A stretch of 64,000 nt of DNA from Sarcocystis neurona (Eukaryota; Apicomplexa; Conoidasida; Eucoccidiorida; Sarcocystidae). Of this stretch, positions 24,747 through 38,521 are shown in pieces (the first letter of the stretch is position 1; each line of letters starts with the position of its first letter). The notes below the pieces were generated by a model. That model was not told the DNA's origin. It did no database searches and saw only the letters and a program-made list of their open reading frames with translations. A program made the position numbers and the translations under genes. The DNA lies in the NCBI GenBank assembly GCA_000727475.1, contig KL647325.1:671719-735718 (forward strand), read 5' to 3'.

Positions 24747-27700
24747 CCTGCATATATGCCTGACATCCTCTGTCTGTCTGTCTCTCTCTCTGTATATACA
24801 TGAATGTAGAAGAGGAAGGTGTATCGGCTGCAGATATATTTATAGCGACAAGAAAGACGTGAGGTGAACTTTTGAAAGAGTTCATAATTTTCGTGTAGAT
24901 AGTTTGCCCTGAGTGGGTGCTGCTTTGCTGCAGCAGTTGACGCCGTGCAACTGCTGTTGCAAAGAGCATAACACGTGCATCACCTGTGCCCCCCCGCCTG
25001 CTGCTGCTGCTCTGCTGCGCGACTGACGCACTCTGCAGCTGCTTCTTCTTCTCTCTTGTACAGAAGCGACCTCCCTGATGTAGGCGGTATGCCTGTCGTT
25101 GTTGTAGTTCCTGTCTCTTTGGCTGGTGCTTCTGCTGCTGCTGGTGCTGCTGCTGCTCATGCTGCTGCTGCTGCTGGTGCTGCTGCTGCTCATGCTGCTG
25201 CTGCTGCTCATGCTGCTGCTGCCGCCGGTGCCGCTGCTGCCGCCGGTGCTGCTGCTTCACGTCGCGTGCTGCTGTTGCTGCTGCTTCACATCGCGTGCTG
25301 CTGTTCACGCGGTGTGGTTTTAGGCTGCAACAGTTTCTGCTTCTGGAGCTGTTGTCGCATGGTCTGCTGCTTCCTTTCCTCTGCACTTTTCTTTCTCCCA
25401 TTCCCCTGCTGCCTTTGCTGGTTCGTCCATTCTTCCTCTTTTTGCTCGTTGCCGGTGCTGAAGCTCTGCTGCCTCTTCTCCTCTTCGCGGCTTCTGCTTC
25501 TGCTGGTCCTGCTGCCGCTGCTGCTGCAGCTGCTGCCGACGCCTCTCTCTTTTTTCGTCGTTGCAACTATTCCTCCCTTTCTATCTCTTACTTTTCCTTC
25601 CCGTCTTCCTCTTCCCTCTTTGTTCCTTCATCCTCCCCGTAATAAACTTAGCCAGTTGCTGCTGTTGTTGCATTCGTGAAGTCACCCGTCCCTGCGGAGC
25701 AAGTGCACTGCGCTGCACTCCACTGCTGCTCCTTCTTCTCGGCTCTGTATGTCCGCCTGGTCATCTCCGCGTCCCGTTGCACTGCACTGCACCGCTGCTA
25801 GCCGAGCCATAAGCTCTTCTTTTTTTCTCGGCTACTGCTGCCTCAGTAGTTACGTCTGCTGGCGTCTCCTTTCTGAGCTGCTGAGCTGCTGGTTCTGCTT
25901 CTGCGTCTGTTGCAGTCTCTGGTCTGCCTGTGGTGCTTGTGTCGCTCTTGCCGTGCTGTTGCTGCTGCTGCTGTTCTTAGACGTGCTGACTACGCTCCTG
26001 AGTTCCTGCTGCTGTTGACTGCGGCTGCTGCCGTCGCTGCCGTTGCTTGACTGCTGCTGCTGCTGCTTGACTGCTGCTGCTGCTGTGGCTTCCATTTCTT
26101 TTGCTGCTGCTGCTTCTTCTTCTTCAGATGGAGCTGCGCACGAGTATGGGGAAGGCAGAACGCAGTGAAAAATTGAAGAATTTGTTAGCAGCCTTCGGAC
26201 TATCGAAAGTTGCAGACGACTGCATCGGGAATTTGCAGATGGGCGCTCGCAGGTGACGCAGTGTCTCTCCGTGACAACTTCTTCTCTTCTCCCAGAAGAC
26301 GTAGCAAGTCCTTCTCTCTCCCCTTCCGCTTCTCTGCCCTTCTCGCAATATGCACGCATTCGTGGTCGCACACGTATATATCAATGCGTTGGGCTGTCCC
26401 CTCGCTGTATTTTGCTTGGTAGATAGAGGTACTTGTCCCCCTGCACGTCTACGGGCAAATGGACATATCTCTCTCCATGTATGTACACACGTCTGCATTC
26501 CTCCTTCTCTCTCTGTTTCTCTCTCTACGAATATATATTATACTTGTGTACGTGCGTATACGTGTGCATGCACGTATTCGTGTACATACACGTACAGATA
26601 TGTGGGTGACTCTCTCTCACTAGGTATATGCATGTATATACACTTGTTTCTGTCCCTCTCTTCCTTGACCTCTATACATGTATATATGTATACGCATTTC
26701 TCTCTCTTTCTTTCTCATCCTTTATATATATATACGTATGTGCATTGCTCCTTGTCACTTTCTGATTCTTTCTATAAAGATACATATCTATATGCGTTTT
26801 TCTCTATGTGTGTCCGTGTGTATGTATATATATATATATATATGTATGCATATAATTCTCACTCTCTCATTATGTATATGTGTAAATATGTACATGCATT
26901 TTTTTCTCTCTCTTTCGTTCCCATTCTTTACCCATATATATATATATATGTATATGTGTCCCTTGCTCTCTGTATCTTTGGGTCTCATTCTCTGTATAGA
27001 CGTATATGTGTATATATCTTTATATGCGTCTCTCTCTGTCTTTTTCTCATCCTCTCTATAGACGTATATATATATATGTACGTGTATATATATATATATG
27101 TATTTCTGTCTGTTTCTCTGTCTCTGTGTAAAGGCCAGATGTGACAATTGGGTACGGCGCATGTGTGCGACGACGTTCGTAGAAGTCCCCGAAGCTTCCA
27201 CTTTGATCTTCTCTTCTGTTCCTTGGGAAGTGAATTATCTTCATAAACACACACGCACACAGAAGTCTGTACGTAGAGCCTTATACATGTGCATGTATCA
27301 TACGTATATGTATGTATATATTTGTATTTGTTTCCCTATCTTTACATATATGTGCATGCGTACAACAACACGAGGGCGTTGATTGGTGTGGCAGACGCCT
27401 TACCACTTGTGCGCCCCATCTGCATGCGTTTTCGGTCATTTCTGCTGACCAACTTTTTGCTCCGCCTTGGTGTCTCCTTTTTTTCTCTTTCTCTCTTGCT
27501 GAGCGTCTCGTCTCCTCCCCTCGCCTCCTCCCGTCTCCCCGTCTCCCCCCTTCGGTCTGTCTCCCGGCATGTCTCCGTCTCTGTGTCTCTCCTCCAGTCT
27601 CTCTGGCTTTCTCATATATTCGGCCCTCCAAACACATACATGTGGAGGGAGTGACGCATAGATGGCCGACGGACTTCCTCTCATATATATCTCCTGCAGA

Positions 27701-30700
27701 CCGTCTGCCTCCCTTGCAGTGGTAGACTCCGAGACACAGCCGCACACACGCACTCACACATACACATACATATATAGATGCGCACATATATGTGTATGGA
27801 CAGGCACAGACAGGTGTGTGTGATGTGATTGCTTGCATGTGGACGACCGTACAGAGGAATAAGTGGCGGGGAGAAGAAACGGCTGAGCATTGCAACGGGA
27901 ATTCTGTCGCAGCCGTCGATCATCTTCGCTGACGAGCCCACCACGGGCCTCGACGCCCTCACCGCAGACTCCGTCATGCATGTCTTCCGGCTGCTCGCTC
28001 AGAATGGCAAGGCACTCTCTTCTTCTGCTCGTTCCTCGATGTTCCGCTGGTGTGCCTCTGCATGCTATGTTGTGCAGGTCTTCTTTATGTGTTGAGGTTG
28101 ACAGTGACATATTCGTGTATACGCATATATGTGTATGGGGCACACACACATACGCACATATATATACATACATATATACAGATAAACAGGTGTATATACG
28201 TCTAGGGATACGCTATGTATATACATATATGTATGTACGTGTTCACAAATATATATATGTATGTATATATATGTGCATATGTGTGTGTGTGTGTGCCCCA
28301 TACATGTATATGCGTATACACGAATATATACATATATGTACGTACGTATCTACATATGACGTGTCCCTTGATGTGTATGTACCTGTATGGTTATATGTAT
28401 AAATATGTGTGTGTATATATATATGTGAATACATACAGTCTTGCATAGATATACATACATATACGATCTGCTCTTAGTCATCTATGTATGTCTGTAGCTG
28501 TATATTCATATGTGTGTCTGACTGCAGACGAGCATACGTACATATATATATATATATCTGGCTTCTATGGAGATGTGTGTATACTTTCATACATTTATGT
28601 GTGAGGAGGTTTGCGTGTAATGAGGCGCAGTAGTATATATGCTTGAACGTACATCTTCTGTGAACGTGTGTTGCTGTGTATGGATGCTTCACACGTACCT
28701 CTCTATATATTTCTTTATGGGACAATCCTATAGAGATATCTTGGCTCTCTCTCTCTATATATATATGTAGATATTTCTCTGTCTATATAAATGCTGTACA
28801 CATATCTTTGCTGATATATGTATATATATGCATATATTTCTCTATGGATAAATCCTGTGGATATATCTTTGCTTGGTATAAGTGTTGTACATATGTCTTT
28901 ACTGTGTATATACATATATATATGTGTATTTCTGTGCAGATAAGTGGTACGCGTATATTTGATTTATGTATGTGTAAAGTCAAGGACGTGGGGGTCCCTG
29001 GCTCCCCGACAGCTCCACAGATATTGCATGCAACATACGTATAAGTCAGGATATATCTGCTGTGTGCAGTGCAGCACACAGGCTCCTTCAAATGTATACG
29101 CAAGTACAGTTGTCAGCAGGGGGCGCAGCAGCTACGCCTGCCCCTAGGGACGTGCAGCACGTCCTCGTCTCTCTCTTCGCCCACGCCAATACGTTCACAT
29201 TTCAACCTACACGTAGAGGCACCCATTTTATCCTTTCCTTTATAGCGCGGCGTTATCTACGTGTGCGCGCCTCCCCGCTTCGTAAGTCCGTTTCTTTCTT
29301 CTGCGACCTACACATATGTCTCGACACGTCTGCATGCATGTACGACGGTGGCTACCTGCGTAGTCTTGTTTAAGTCGCCCACCCCTCTGTTACGTCTTTA
29401 TATGTCGTCCGTGTAGCTGCTGCTCTTGCGAAACGGGGCTGGCCTGCGATGGCTCTTCTTGCCTCTTGCCGCGTCCATTCTCGCCGGCGGCTCGTCTGCT
29501 GAGGCCTCGCTGTGCCGCATGCAGATCTTCTCGAGGGTTTCTCTGCCGTTTTCTTCTTCCTAAGAAATCAGGCCTCGCTGCCTGCTGCCGTGCCCGGAGG
29601 GCGCGCCTCCCTTTTCCGCGTCTCTTAAAAATTTGCGCACGCACACGCGCGCGCGAGTCTTCTCGCTTCTCTTGTTGTACGTCTTCTTCTTCCGCTGCTG
29701 CTGCAGACCGAAGGCCCACCACCTGCGAGCAGGGCTATGCTTCTTCGTTTGGACTTTTCTCCGCAACCCCTCTCTTTGTGTGCATGCGGGCGCGGCACCG
29801 CGATCCGCAGCTTCTGACGACCTTCCGCGCTCTCGTCTCGCTGCTTCTCCTCTCGTTATCGTGCCTCTACCTCGTCCTCCTTCCTCTTCTTTTTTCGCGT
29901 TTCTACGGGATTCGACTGCTGCCGTGTCTCCTGCTGCTGCTGTGTCTCCTGCTGCTGTTGCTGTGTCTTCTGCTGCTGTTGCTGTGTCTCCTGCTGCTGT
30001 TGCTGTGTCTTCTGCTGCTGTTGCTGTGTCTCCTGCTGCTGTTGCTGTATCTCCTGCTGCTGTTGCCGTGTCTTCTGCTGCTGCTGCTGCGTCTCCTGAT
30101 GCCGGGTCTGCGGCGGTTGCTGCGCGTCGCTGGTTGGCTGCAGGGCGCTCGATCATCTGTACTATTCAGCAGCCGAGCACACGCGTGTTTTCTATGTTTA
30201 ACAAAGTGCTGCTGCTGACGGAAGGGCGGCAAATTTTCTTTGGGGACCGCCTCGCCCTGGTGCCCTACCTCTCACGTCTCGGCAAGCCCCTCCCTGCGTA
30301 CACGAATCCGGCGGACTTCGTTATCGATATGCTGCTAAGACCCGAGGAAGATGGAAAAGCCGCACGGGAAGATCCCCGCGGCGCCGCCCAACTTCTGGCC
30401 AAAAAGTACATCTGCGTCTTCTGCATCTCTCATCCTGCCTGCATGCATACCTTTACACATACACACACACAACAGCGCTTACAGGAAAATATTTATCTGC
30501 ATGTGTGTATATGTATACATATATGTGTACATACATATATATGTATGTGATATACATACATACACACACACGTACATACATATACGTACATATATACGTA
30601 CACACATAGACGTACATACGATACACATACATATGTGCATATCTATATACAGGCATGTACGCTGTAAATACATATTTACCTCCTTATCCCCTTACAAACG

Positions 30701-33700
30701 TATGTGTGTACACACACCTCCTCCTGTATGCGTGTATGTGGCATAGCTACGTGTATATACGTAGAGAGATGAATACATGTATATTCATCTCTAAATACAT
30801 TTGCACATGCTTACCTCTCTGGCGCTTTTCTCCGAACACTTCTTCGTACATAGTCGTGTGGATACTGTAGCCAGGCCTGCGTGTGCACGTCTGCGTCTAG
30901 CAGCAGCTGGCAGAAGAAGAAGATGTTGCTGTTCGGCCAAGGAGGTGGCCCACTCCGGAACAAAGATCCCGCATGCACCCGCTGCTGCCTGGGAATTTGT
31001 ATGGACGCCTTTGAACTGCTTCCTCAAGTAGTCGCATCTGTACTATCTCTGGGCGTCTACACATATATATATATGTACAGATAAGTATACATATACACAT
31101 AAATACATATACACACATATACATGTACGTATATACAAATACATAAGTACGTATATATATATATATAAACAGGGGTCTGTCTATGTGTACACAGGTGAGA
31201 AGACTGGTGGAATGAGAAGGACTTGGGAAAACGTTCATTTGTTAAAACGAGCCGTGTCCTCCTGTGCTCGCCATTCCCTCATAGCACATACATGTGTGTG
31301 TGTCTGTCTGCATGCTCATCAAACACGTGTATAATATATATATATATATTTCTACTATATATATATACACATATACACCACGTTCTACATAGATTATTTT
31401 TCTATCTATCTCTATACATATGTGCTTGTGTACTGAAAATGTCTACATGCACAATATGTGAACATATTTGTCCGTATGTACCGAAGAAAGTAGTATACAT
31501 ATATATATATATACGTATATTGTAGATGTGTGGCTGTGTGTGTGCCCATCACACACGTGTACTACATATGTATATTTGTACTTTTGTCTACGGTATACGT
31601 ACGCACACGTGTCTATATAAGGAAACAACTACATGTAGACAGTATATATATATGTATATATACGGAAAGAAATCTTTGTAACTATGTCTGTCTACAAATA
31701 AATAGGTAAGTACCTATGTTCTCTGTGCCTGTATCTTTGTTTCTGTTGCTGTCACGGAAAATATATCAAGTCCCAACTATTGGTCGTTCCCCTGCATGCG
31801 AAGAAGACTCTTCTCTCTCTGCAAAAAGTCCTACGCCCGTAGACAAAAATTCTTCTTCTGCGGGTCTCTGTGTCGATAAAATAGGCAGGGGCACTTTCCC
31901 TCAACGATTGGCCGTTTGTCAGTGCAGGTAACACGCACACACTCCCATTTACATATATATATATATATATAAATGTGCGTATGTATACATATATATATAT
32001 ATATATAGCTACACATGTATTTCTCTCTCTCTATATATATATTATGTACATTTCCCTTTGTATATAGTCGTAGTTCGGTGTTCCACGTCTGCTTGTTACA
32101 CGTTCTGCCGTTCTTGTTCTTGCTGCTGCTGAATTCGCTCCTGTTGCTGAGTCTTCTCCCCTTCTACTTCTGCTGCCGTTTCTGCTTCTGCTGCTCCTCC
32201 TCCCGCTGCCGCTCCTCCTGCTGCCGGTGCTTTTCCTCCTCCCGCTGCTGCTGCTCGTGCTCCTCCTCCTCCCGCTGCTGTTCGTGCCGCTGCTGCTGCT
32301 CCTGCCTCGTGCTCCTGCCGCTCATATTTCTGTTTCTGCTGATGCGGCCCTCGCTGCTGCTGCTGCTGTTGCCTCCCCTGCTGTCGCTTCGGCTGCTGCG
32401 CTGTCGTCGCTTTAGGCTTGAGCAGCAGTGGCACACCATGGGCCTGCCGTTTATGGAAGAGTGGGTGAGTCCCTCACTGCGACACATCTCCACATTTATT
32501 CTTCTTATAAAACTCTCCGTCGCTTCTTCAGTCATGTGTGTTCTCTCTTTTTGTCTTTCTCTGTACATCCCTTTTCCTCTCTTTCTGTCTTCCTTTCTCT
32601 CGTCCCCTCTGTGCAGCTTCTTCTCTATCCATGGACGTACGTCAACATTCTCGTACCCGTATCTATTTGTCTAAACAGCTAAGTCTGACTCTCTACATCT
32701 CTCTGCATTTGCTCTCTCAACAGGTGTATATATGTGTATGTTGTCACTCCTATAGTGTCCTCAGTACGTTAGCATATGAATATATATATATATATATGTA
32801 TGGCTGCGATTAGATATGATCACGTGTATATATATGTGTGATTCCGTATGGCTCCTTTGCTGTAAATTAGTATATACAAATGTATTTATATATATATATA
32901 TATATGTCACTCTTCTGTGGCTCTCGAACTGTGGAAGAGTGTGTATATATATATGTATATATTTGTTATCAGAAGCCACTATATATATATATATATGTAT
33001 ATACATATGTATATATATGTCACTCGTATATGGTTCCCTAATTATAAAATAACATATGTATCTAATACAAAAGTATATATATATATGTATATATATTTGT
33101 TCACATGTGTATATGTAAGAGTTCTCGAGTTTGGACCCCTTAATTTTCAGTTTCAAAATTGTATGGAGAGGTCACTATTCTCCCGTGTATCTGTCGCATG
33201 GCGTCGTCTCGTGAATAGTCTGCTGGGACCCGAAGTGAAAGTGCTCCTATTTCCTTCTTCATAGAAAGAAAGCAGACGTTTTAGTGTGTTTGTGTGGACC
33301 TTCTGCGGTGCAGTAACTTCTCTACGCCAACAGCGTATACGTTTGTCAGCGAGTGTATACACATCTATGTGTGTCACGTGCATGCGCTGCATCTGCCCGC
33401 CTTGCTGACAAGGACGGAGACGACTGCCAGCGGCTTCTCAAGAGTCTCAGCTGCTGCCACCGCCACTGCTGCCGCTGCTGCTTCATCTTCTGCGTGTCCA
33501 CCCTCCGCTTCGTCTGCTGAACCGTGCAGTGCTGCTGCCGACCCGGCTCTCTCTCGTTTCTCGTGGCGTTGCTGCTGCTGCTGCTACACCTCCAGCTTCC
33601 CATATGTGTGCGTTGCGCGTGCGCACCGTGCAGCAGCGACCACACGACGTAGCTGCTAGCCGCCCTTCGTCAGCGAGAGCTGCTGCTGCATGTACACTGC

Positions 33701-36700
33701 AGAGAGGGCGTGAGACAGCTGAGAGAGAGAACGCAGAGAGAGCAGCCGAAGTAGAGAACTGAAGGCCTCCTCTTGGGAAAAGGGCGATGGGGGGGCATTC
33801 TTCGAAACGTTCTTCCTGAGAGGATGTGGAGGCAGCTTTGCGCTTTTCCTCTTTCTTACGTCTGAAAAGGAGAAAACCTGCTGTCTGCTCGGCAGCTGCC
33901 TGATGGGGCGAGGTGCGACGCATGCACGCGCCAAAAATAGCAGCTTTGCGAATATTTGCAGAAGCTGCGCTCTGCGCTCGCGTCTGCTCACTTCAGTCGT
34001 TAAGGAGAAGTATGCGCGCGTGCCATTTGCTGCGCCAAAAGTCCAGCACCATGCTGCTGCTGCTGCGTCTGAATGGTGCTGCTGCTGTTGCTGCAGCGAG
34101 GCGGCCTGCGGGAAACGTACACAAGGAAGCTCCAAGCCAATGTCTTGACGCGCAGCGTAAGGCACTACCTAATCAATCTATGTTTACATATATATATATA
34201 TATATATGCACATGTGTATACGGGGGTATAACTAGATATGCGCGTATGTATTCATCTGTCCATCTACCTTCTATATATCTGTCTACCTATCTATCTCCAC
34301 GCGTATATATACATACGCATATGTAACTGCACATGCGTATATGAGCACCCGTTACCTTATATACCTGTCTGTCTCTGTGTCTCTCTTCTGTCTCTCCCTT
34401 TGTATGTGTCTACGTGTATACGCATACGTCTATATGTGATTGGACACGCGTATATATGTACCTTTGAAGACACCGTCTAGTCTACGTACAAAAATGTATA
34501 ATATCGATATAGATGTATAGGTATATACGTTTGTATAACTACATACCTGTATATTAGTACTTACAAAGGCGCTGTCTATTTATCTGTCTCTCTGTCTCTC
34601 TCTCTATATATATGTGTGTCTATACATGTATCTATCTATCTGTCTATCTATCTATATATATATATATATACAAGTGTGCATAACTGTCCGTGCGCATATG
34701 GGGACTTCCATAAGCATTATCCTACTCTATCTACATATATAATCATATATATATACGCCTGCGTATATGTACGCGAACGTGTGTGGGTCCTCGTAAAGGC
34801 AACAGGCAATCTATCTACACACATGCGTATAAATACATTATACATTTGTGAATAACTGTACATACATATATATGAGTATTTGTGTGGATATACCGGTAGA
34901 CATGTATATATATATGTGGCTGCACACAGACGTGGGAAGATAGTGACGAGAAGCAACAGAGTAAGGAGAGGAGGGACGAAAACAGAAACTGGCAGCCTGG
35001 TGTCGTTCTGCTGTGGATCGGAGCGCGCATGCATGCGCTGCAAATACGGCCACAAGGCGATGACTGCGTGCAGTAACACTTGAGGCAGAGCGAATATTTG
35101 GCGTCTTTGCATGCGTGTAGACCACGAAGGAAGCGCACGCATGCGGCCACCTGACGCGACTAGCCGCACGCACTCTTCCGTAGAGGCCCGTGTGCTTGCG
35201 CCTACGTAGAGAAGGACACAGAGGAAGACAGGGCGCATGCGCAGCAGGCGGCTCCATATATCTTCTTCGCGCGTGCCCACTTACAGCAGCAGACTGCCCC
35301 GAAGGCACTGCCTACTAAGGCAGGGGTGTCGTGATAGTGGGAGACGCTACTACGGATATTGCCTTGCAAGACACATATTATGGAGTACCACACTTCCCTT
35401 CTTCACACAAGTGCTAGTGTATACACATATATATACATATATACACACACATATGTATATTATAAGCAGGCACAGAGGTAGGGCGCATGCATGCACCTGC
35501 GCGCGGTCAGCGCGGGTGTGCCCCGCAGAAGTTAGAGCGGCCCAAGGCTACTTCGTACATCCTCACAGCCAAGCAGCGCACACACGTGGGGGAGGTACGA
35601 AGCGCCTCGCCGCTGGGCAGAGGGCGCACAGACGTCTGTCACCAACGCCAGAGGCAGAACGCATGCGCTGCATCACACCCGCAGTTGTCTCCGGGTCGCA
35701 CTGCTGCTCGCGATTTGGCACGTACCCAAGTATGTATACGAAGTGGCAGACATTTGTGGAGAGTCGGGAGAAAACATGCGCGCTCGCTCGGGTGCATGCG
35801 TCTTGATGTGTGCTGCAGGTTACTGCACTGCAGCAACGTACGTTCTCCTTGCACAAAGGCGCCGAGCTGCGTAGGTCCCGTACTCTCTTCTCTACCGGCA
35901 GCAGGAGAGCGTAGCGTCCACCTTGTTTCGCTCTGTGTCAACGACTTCCTTCGATTCTCTGGGATTCTCGCTTTGCCTTCCCCACAACTTCTTCCGCTTT
36001 CCTCTCTCTGTTTATTATGTGGACGTGTCTACGGAGAAGTGCAGACCGCTTGGACCTTCGCATGCGCACACACACTATTGCTGACCTCAGATTCACTCTC
36101 GCTATATCTGCCTATCTCTCGACCACCTTCGCTATTTCTCGCTGTCGCTGTATCTCCTTCTCTATTTCTGCCGGTAGTTCTGTCTCTCTGTCGCACAGTC
36201 TTTCTATCGCAGCAGTTCCCGTCTCCCTGTCTCCCTGTCTCCTTCGCTGTCCGTGTCTCTCTCTTCTACTCTAGCCGCTGCTGTTTTGGCTGCGGGGTTG
36301 GGGTGGTGTTGCGCTGCTTCCGGCAGCTGCTGCTGCTGTGCCTGTTGCGCATGCAGGTGGCGGCAAGAAGCAGCTGCGGCCTCTTGAGACAGAATCTCTT
36401 CACCCGCCCTACCGCCCAAGCTGGTACGTTCCTTCCCTTCTCTACGCAGAGAGATAGACGTTGAGAATTTATGGGCAGAACGCACTGCACGGCGACTTTG
36501 GTTATCAGCAGCGCTACGCTTCTTCCGAGCCTCCTGTAGACACGTCTCGCCACCGGTCCACCGTCTCGCGCACATCTCTGTCTCTCTGTCTGCAGAAGAA
36601 CAGAAAACTATGGGCTGCTGCTGCTCCTGCTGCTCTTGCGCGTGGTGCACGCCCAGCATTCGACTTTTCCTGCCGCGCTCCTGGACGCTCAGGCCTCCTT

Positions 36701-38486
36701 GCTGCTGCTCGTCCCTTTCCGCTTGTCCACTTTCTACGGGTGTACTTGCGACTTGCAAGAGACAAATAACACAAGGACCAGATGCTGTGACTTTTGCGGA
36801 GAGTTGGTGGAGCAAGATATACGGAAGAGAATATACCAGACGTTCTTGGCTTGCATGTCTTCTTCCTTTCTTTCTCTTCTTTTTGAAGGAAAACGCCTGC
36901 TCCTCTACCAGGTCTAAGAGGCTCTTCCCGACCCTCTCTCTGTTCGCGCACTCGTCAACTGCGTCTCTTCTACCTGTCTCGGGGCGTGTCTCTCTCTTCT
37001 TCTCTGTGTCTCCCGTCTCTCTGTCTCTTGTGCCCCTTCCGGTATGTCTTCCTCTCTCTCTTCGTCTCACTATATATATATATATATATATGTATGTAGG
37101 GATTTCTGCGTGTATGTGTCTGTCGCCCGTATCTGCCGCACTCACCTGTGCGGAGACGCAGACATGAACTTCTTTGCTTTTTTGTGTAGGCGCACCCACT
37201 TTTGTGTGGTCCTCCTTCTCCTCCTCCGTCTGCTGCTGTCCCTCGCGTCTTTTTTAAGAAAGAAAAAGAGGCGACAAGCAAGCACGCACGCGAGCCCCAT
37301 AGAGAAGAAAAAGAATGAACGTGTCACGATATATATATATGTGTATGTGTACGCACACACCTGTACACATTTGTATACATATACGTGTTCTAGGCGTCAC
37401 TATATATATATATGTATACGTATGTGTACATACACACTTATGTATATATATATATATGCGTGTTGTAGGCATCAGGAGATATGTATATATATACGTATGT
37501 GCTTGTTATGAACGGAGTGATATAAGAAGAATATGGAGACAGCTCTTGGTGGCTGGATGTGTTATTGTTAGGTGGCGGCAGTTCCGAGTGCTGCTGCGAC
37601 GGTCCGGATGGTCGAACAGAAGAAATCCACGTGTGCTGCAGGCGCGTCTGGGGCAGACGCTTATCTCTTCGTTGCTGTTGGGGTTTATATATCTGCGTCT
37701 CCCCAAGGACGTCCCTGTCTCCAGAAATGGCGCAGCCAATCTGATAAATATCAACCAAGTAAGAAGCATCTACACAGAGACAGAGACAGACACAGACACA
37801 GTGACAGAAAGAGAATTTTCCCCCTCCCTTTCACCGTCCGAGCTGTGTGTGTGTGTACAGCTAGATGCATGTATAGATATAGAGAGCCAAATATATATGA
37901 CTGCCTCTGTATGTGTGTGTGTGTGTAGTAATAGAGAGAGAGCCGAATATATATCGCTGCCTCTATGTACGTGTGTGTGTGTGGGGGGGTGTGGGTGTAG
38001 ACGGCCAGAGGTGGATATAGAGATGTAGACAGGTAGAAAGCAGGTAGCCCACGTTCTAGAGACGTAGATAAGAGTACTAACTCTAGTAGATAGGAGAGTA
38101 GATCAGCGCGCCGCCACCTTGAGAAAGAGATAGGAAGGTGACTGTACGTATAAATATATGTATGTGTCTGCCAGTGTTCGTTGCCCGTCTGTTAGTTTGT
38201 GTGTATACGTTTATACGTACATGTCTATCTGCGTGCTTCCAGGTCTGTATACTCTCCCTTACTACCACGCTTGTGGTAGTCTGCATATATATCCATATAT
38301 TTATATATAAATGTATGCGTGTATAGACGAAGGTATTCGCTACGTATACATATATATATAAGAATACAAGCATATATATACATATGAACAACTCTCTATA
38401 CATATGTTTATGCATCTGCCTCTATGTGCATACGTACGTATATATATATATATATATGGCTCTCTCTGTCTCTCTGTCTCTCTCTC

Positions 38487-38521
<35 letters not shown>

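Larger units (their letters stand above)
28007..30143 (+). other. ABCG intron 6, probable GC-AG intron
   Basis: 2137 bp. It starts GCAAGG and ends GGTTGGCTGCAG. It holds a long inverted repeat (28109-28327), a TA-rich minisatellite (28720-28950) and a 21-bp minisatellite (29924-30095). Confidence 0.75.

Noticed and set aside
24655..25566. 303-codon minus-strand frame rich in Gln/His
   Set aside because: It is the antisense of CTG arrays in intron 4 and has no domain. Overlapping frames are open for the same reason.
27341..27895. 204-codon minus-strand frame across the exon 6 region
   Set aside because: The plus strand carries unmistakable ABC signature and Walker B coding here; the minus frame is its shadow plus pyrimidine-rich intron.
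30901..31027. Possible extra ABCG exon (frames reading [15 protein letters not shown] or [15 protein letters not shown])
   Set aside because: No frame here links exon 7 (phase 2) to exon 8 in a way better than the direct junction, which gives AKK-LEQQW in phase.
36204..37199. 331-codon minus-strand frame overlapping exon 11
   Set aside because: The minus strand is purine-rich and so has few stops; the translation is Arg/Glu-rich low complexity with a TA-encoded Ile-Tyr run.
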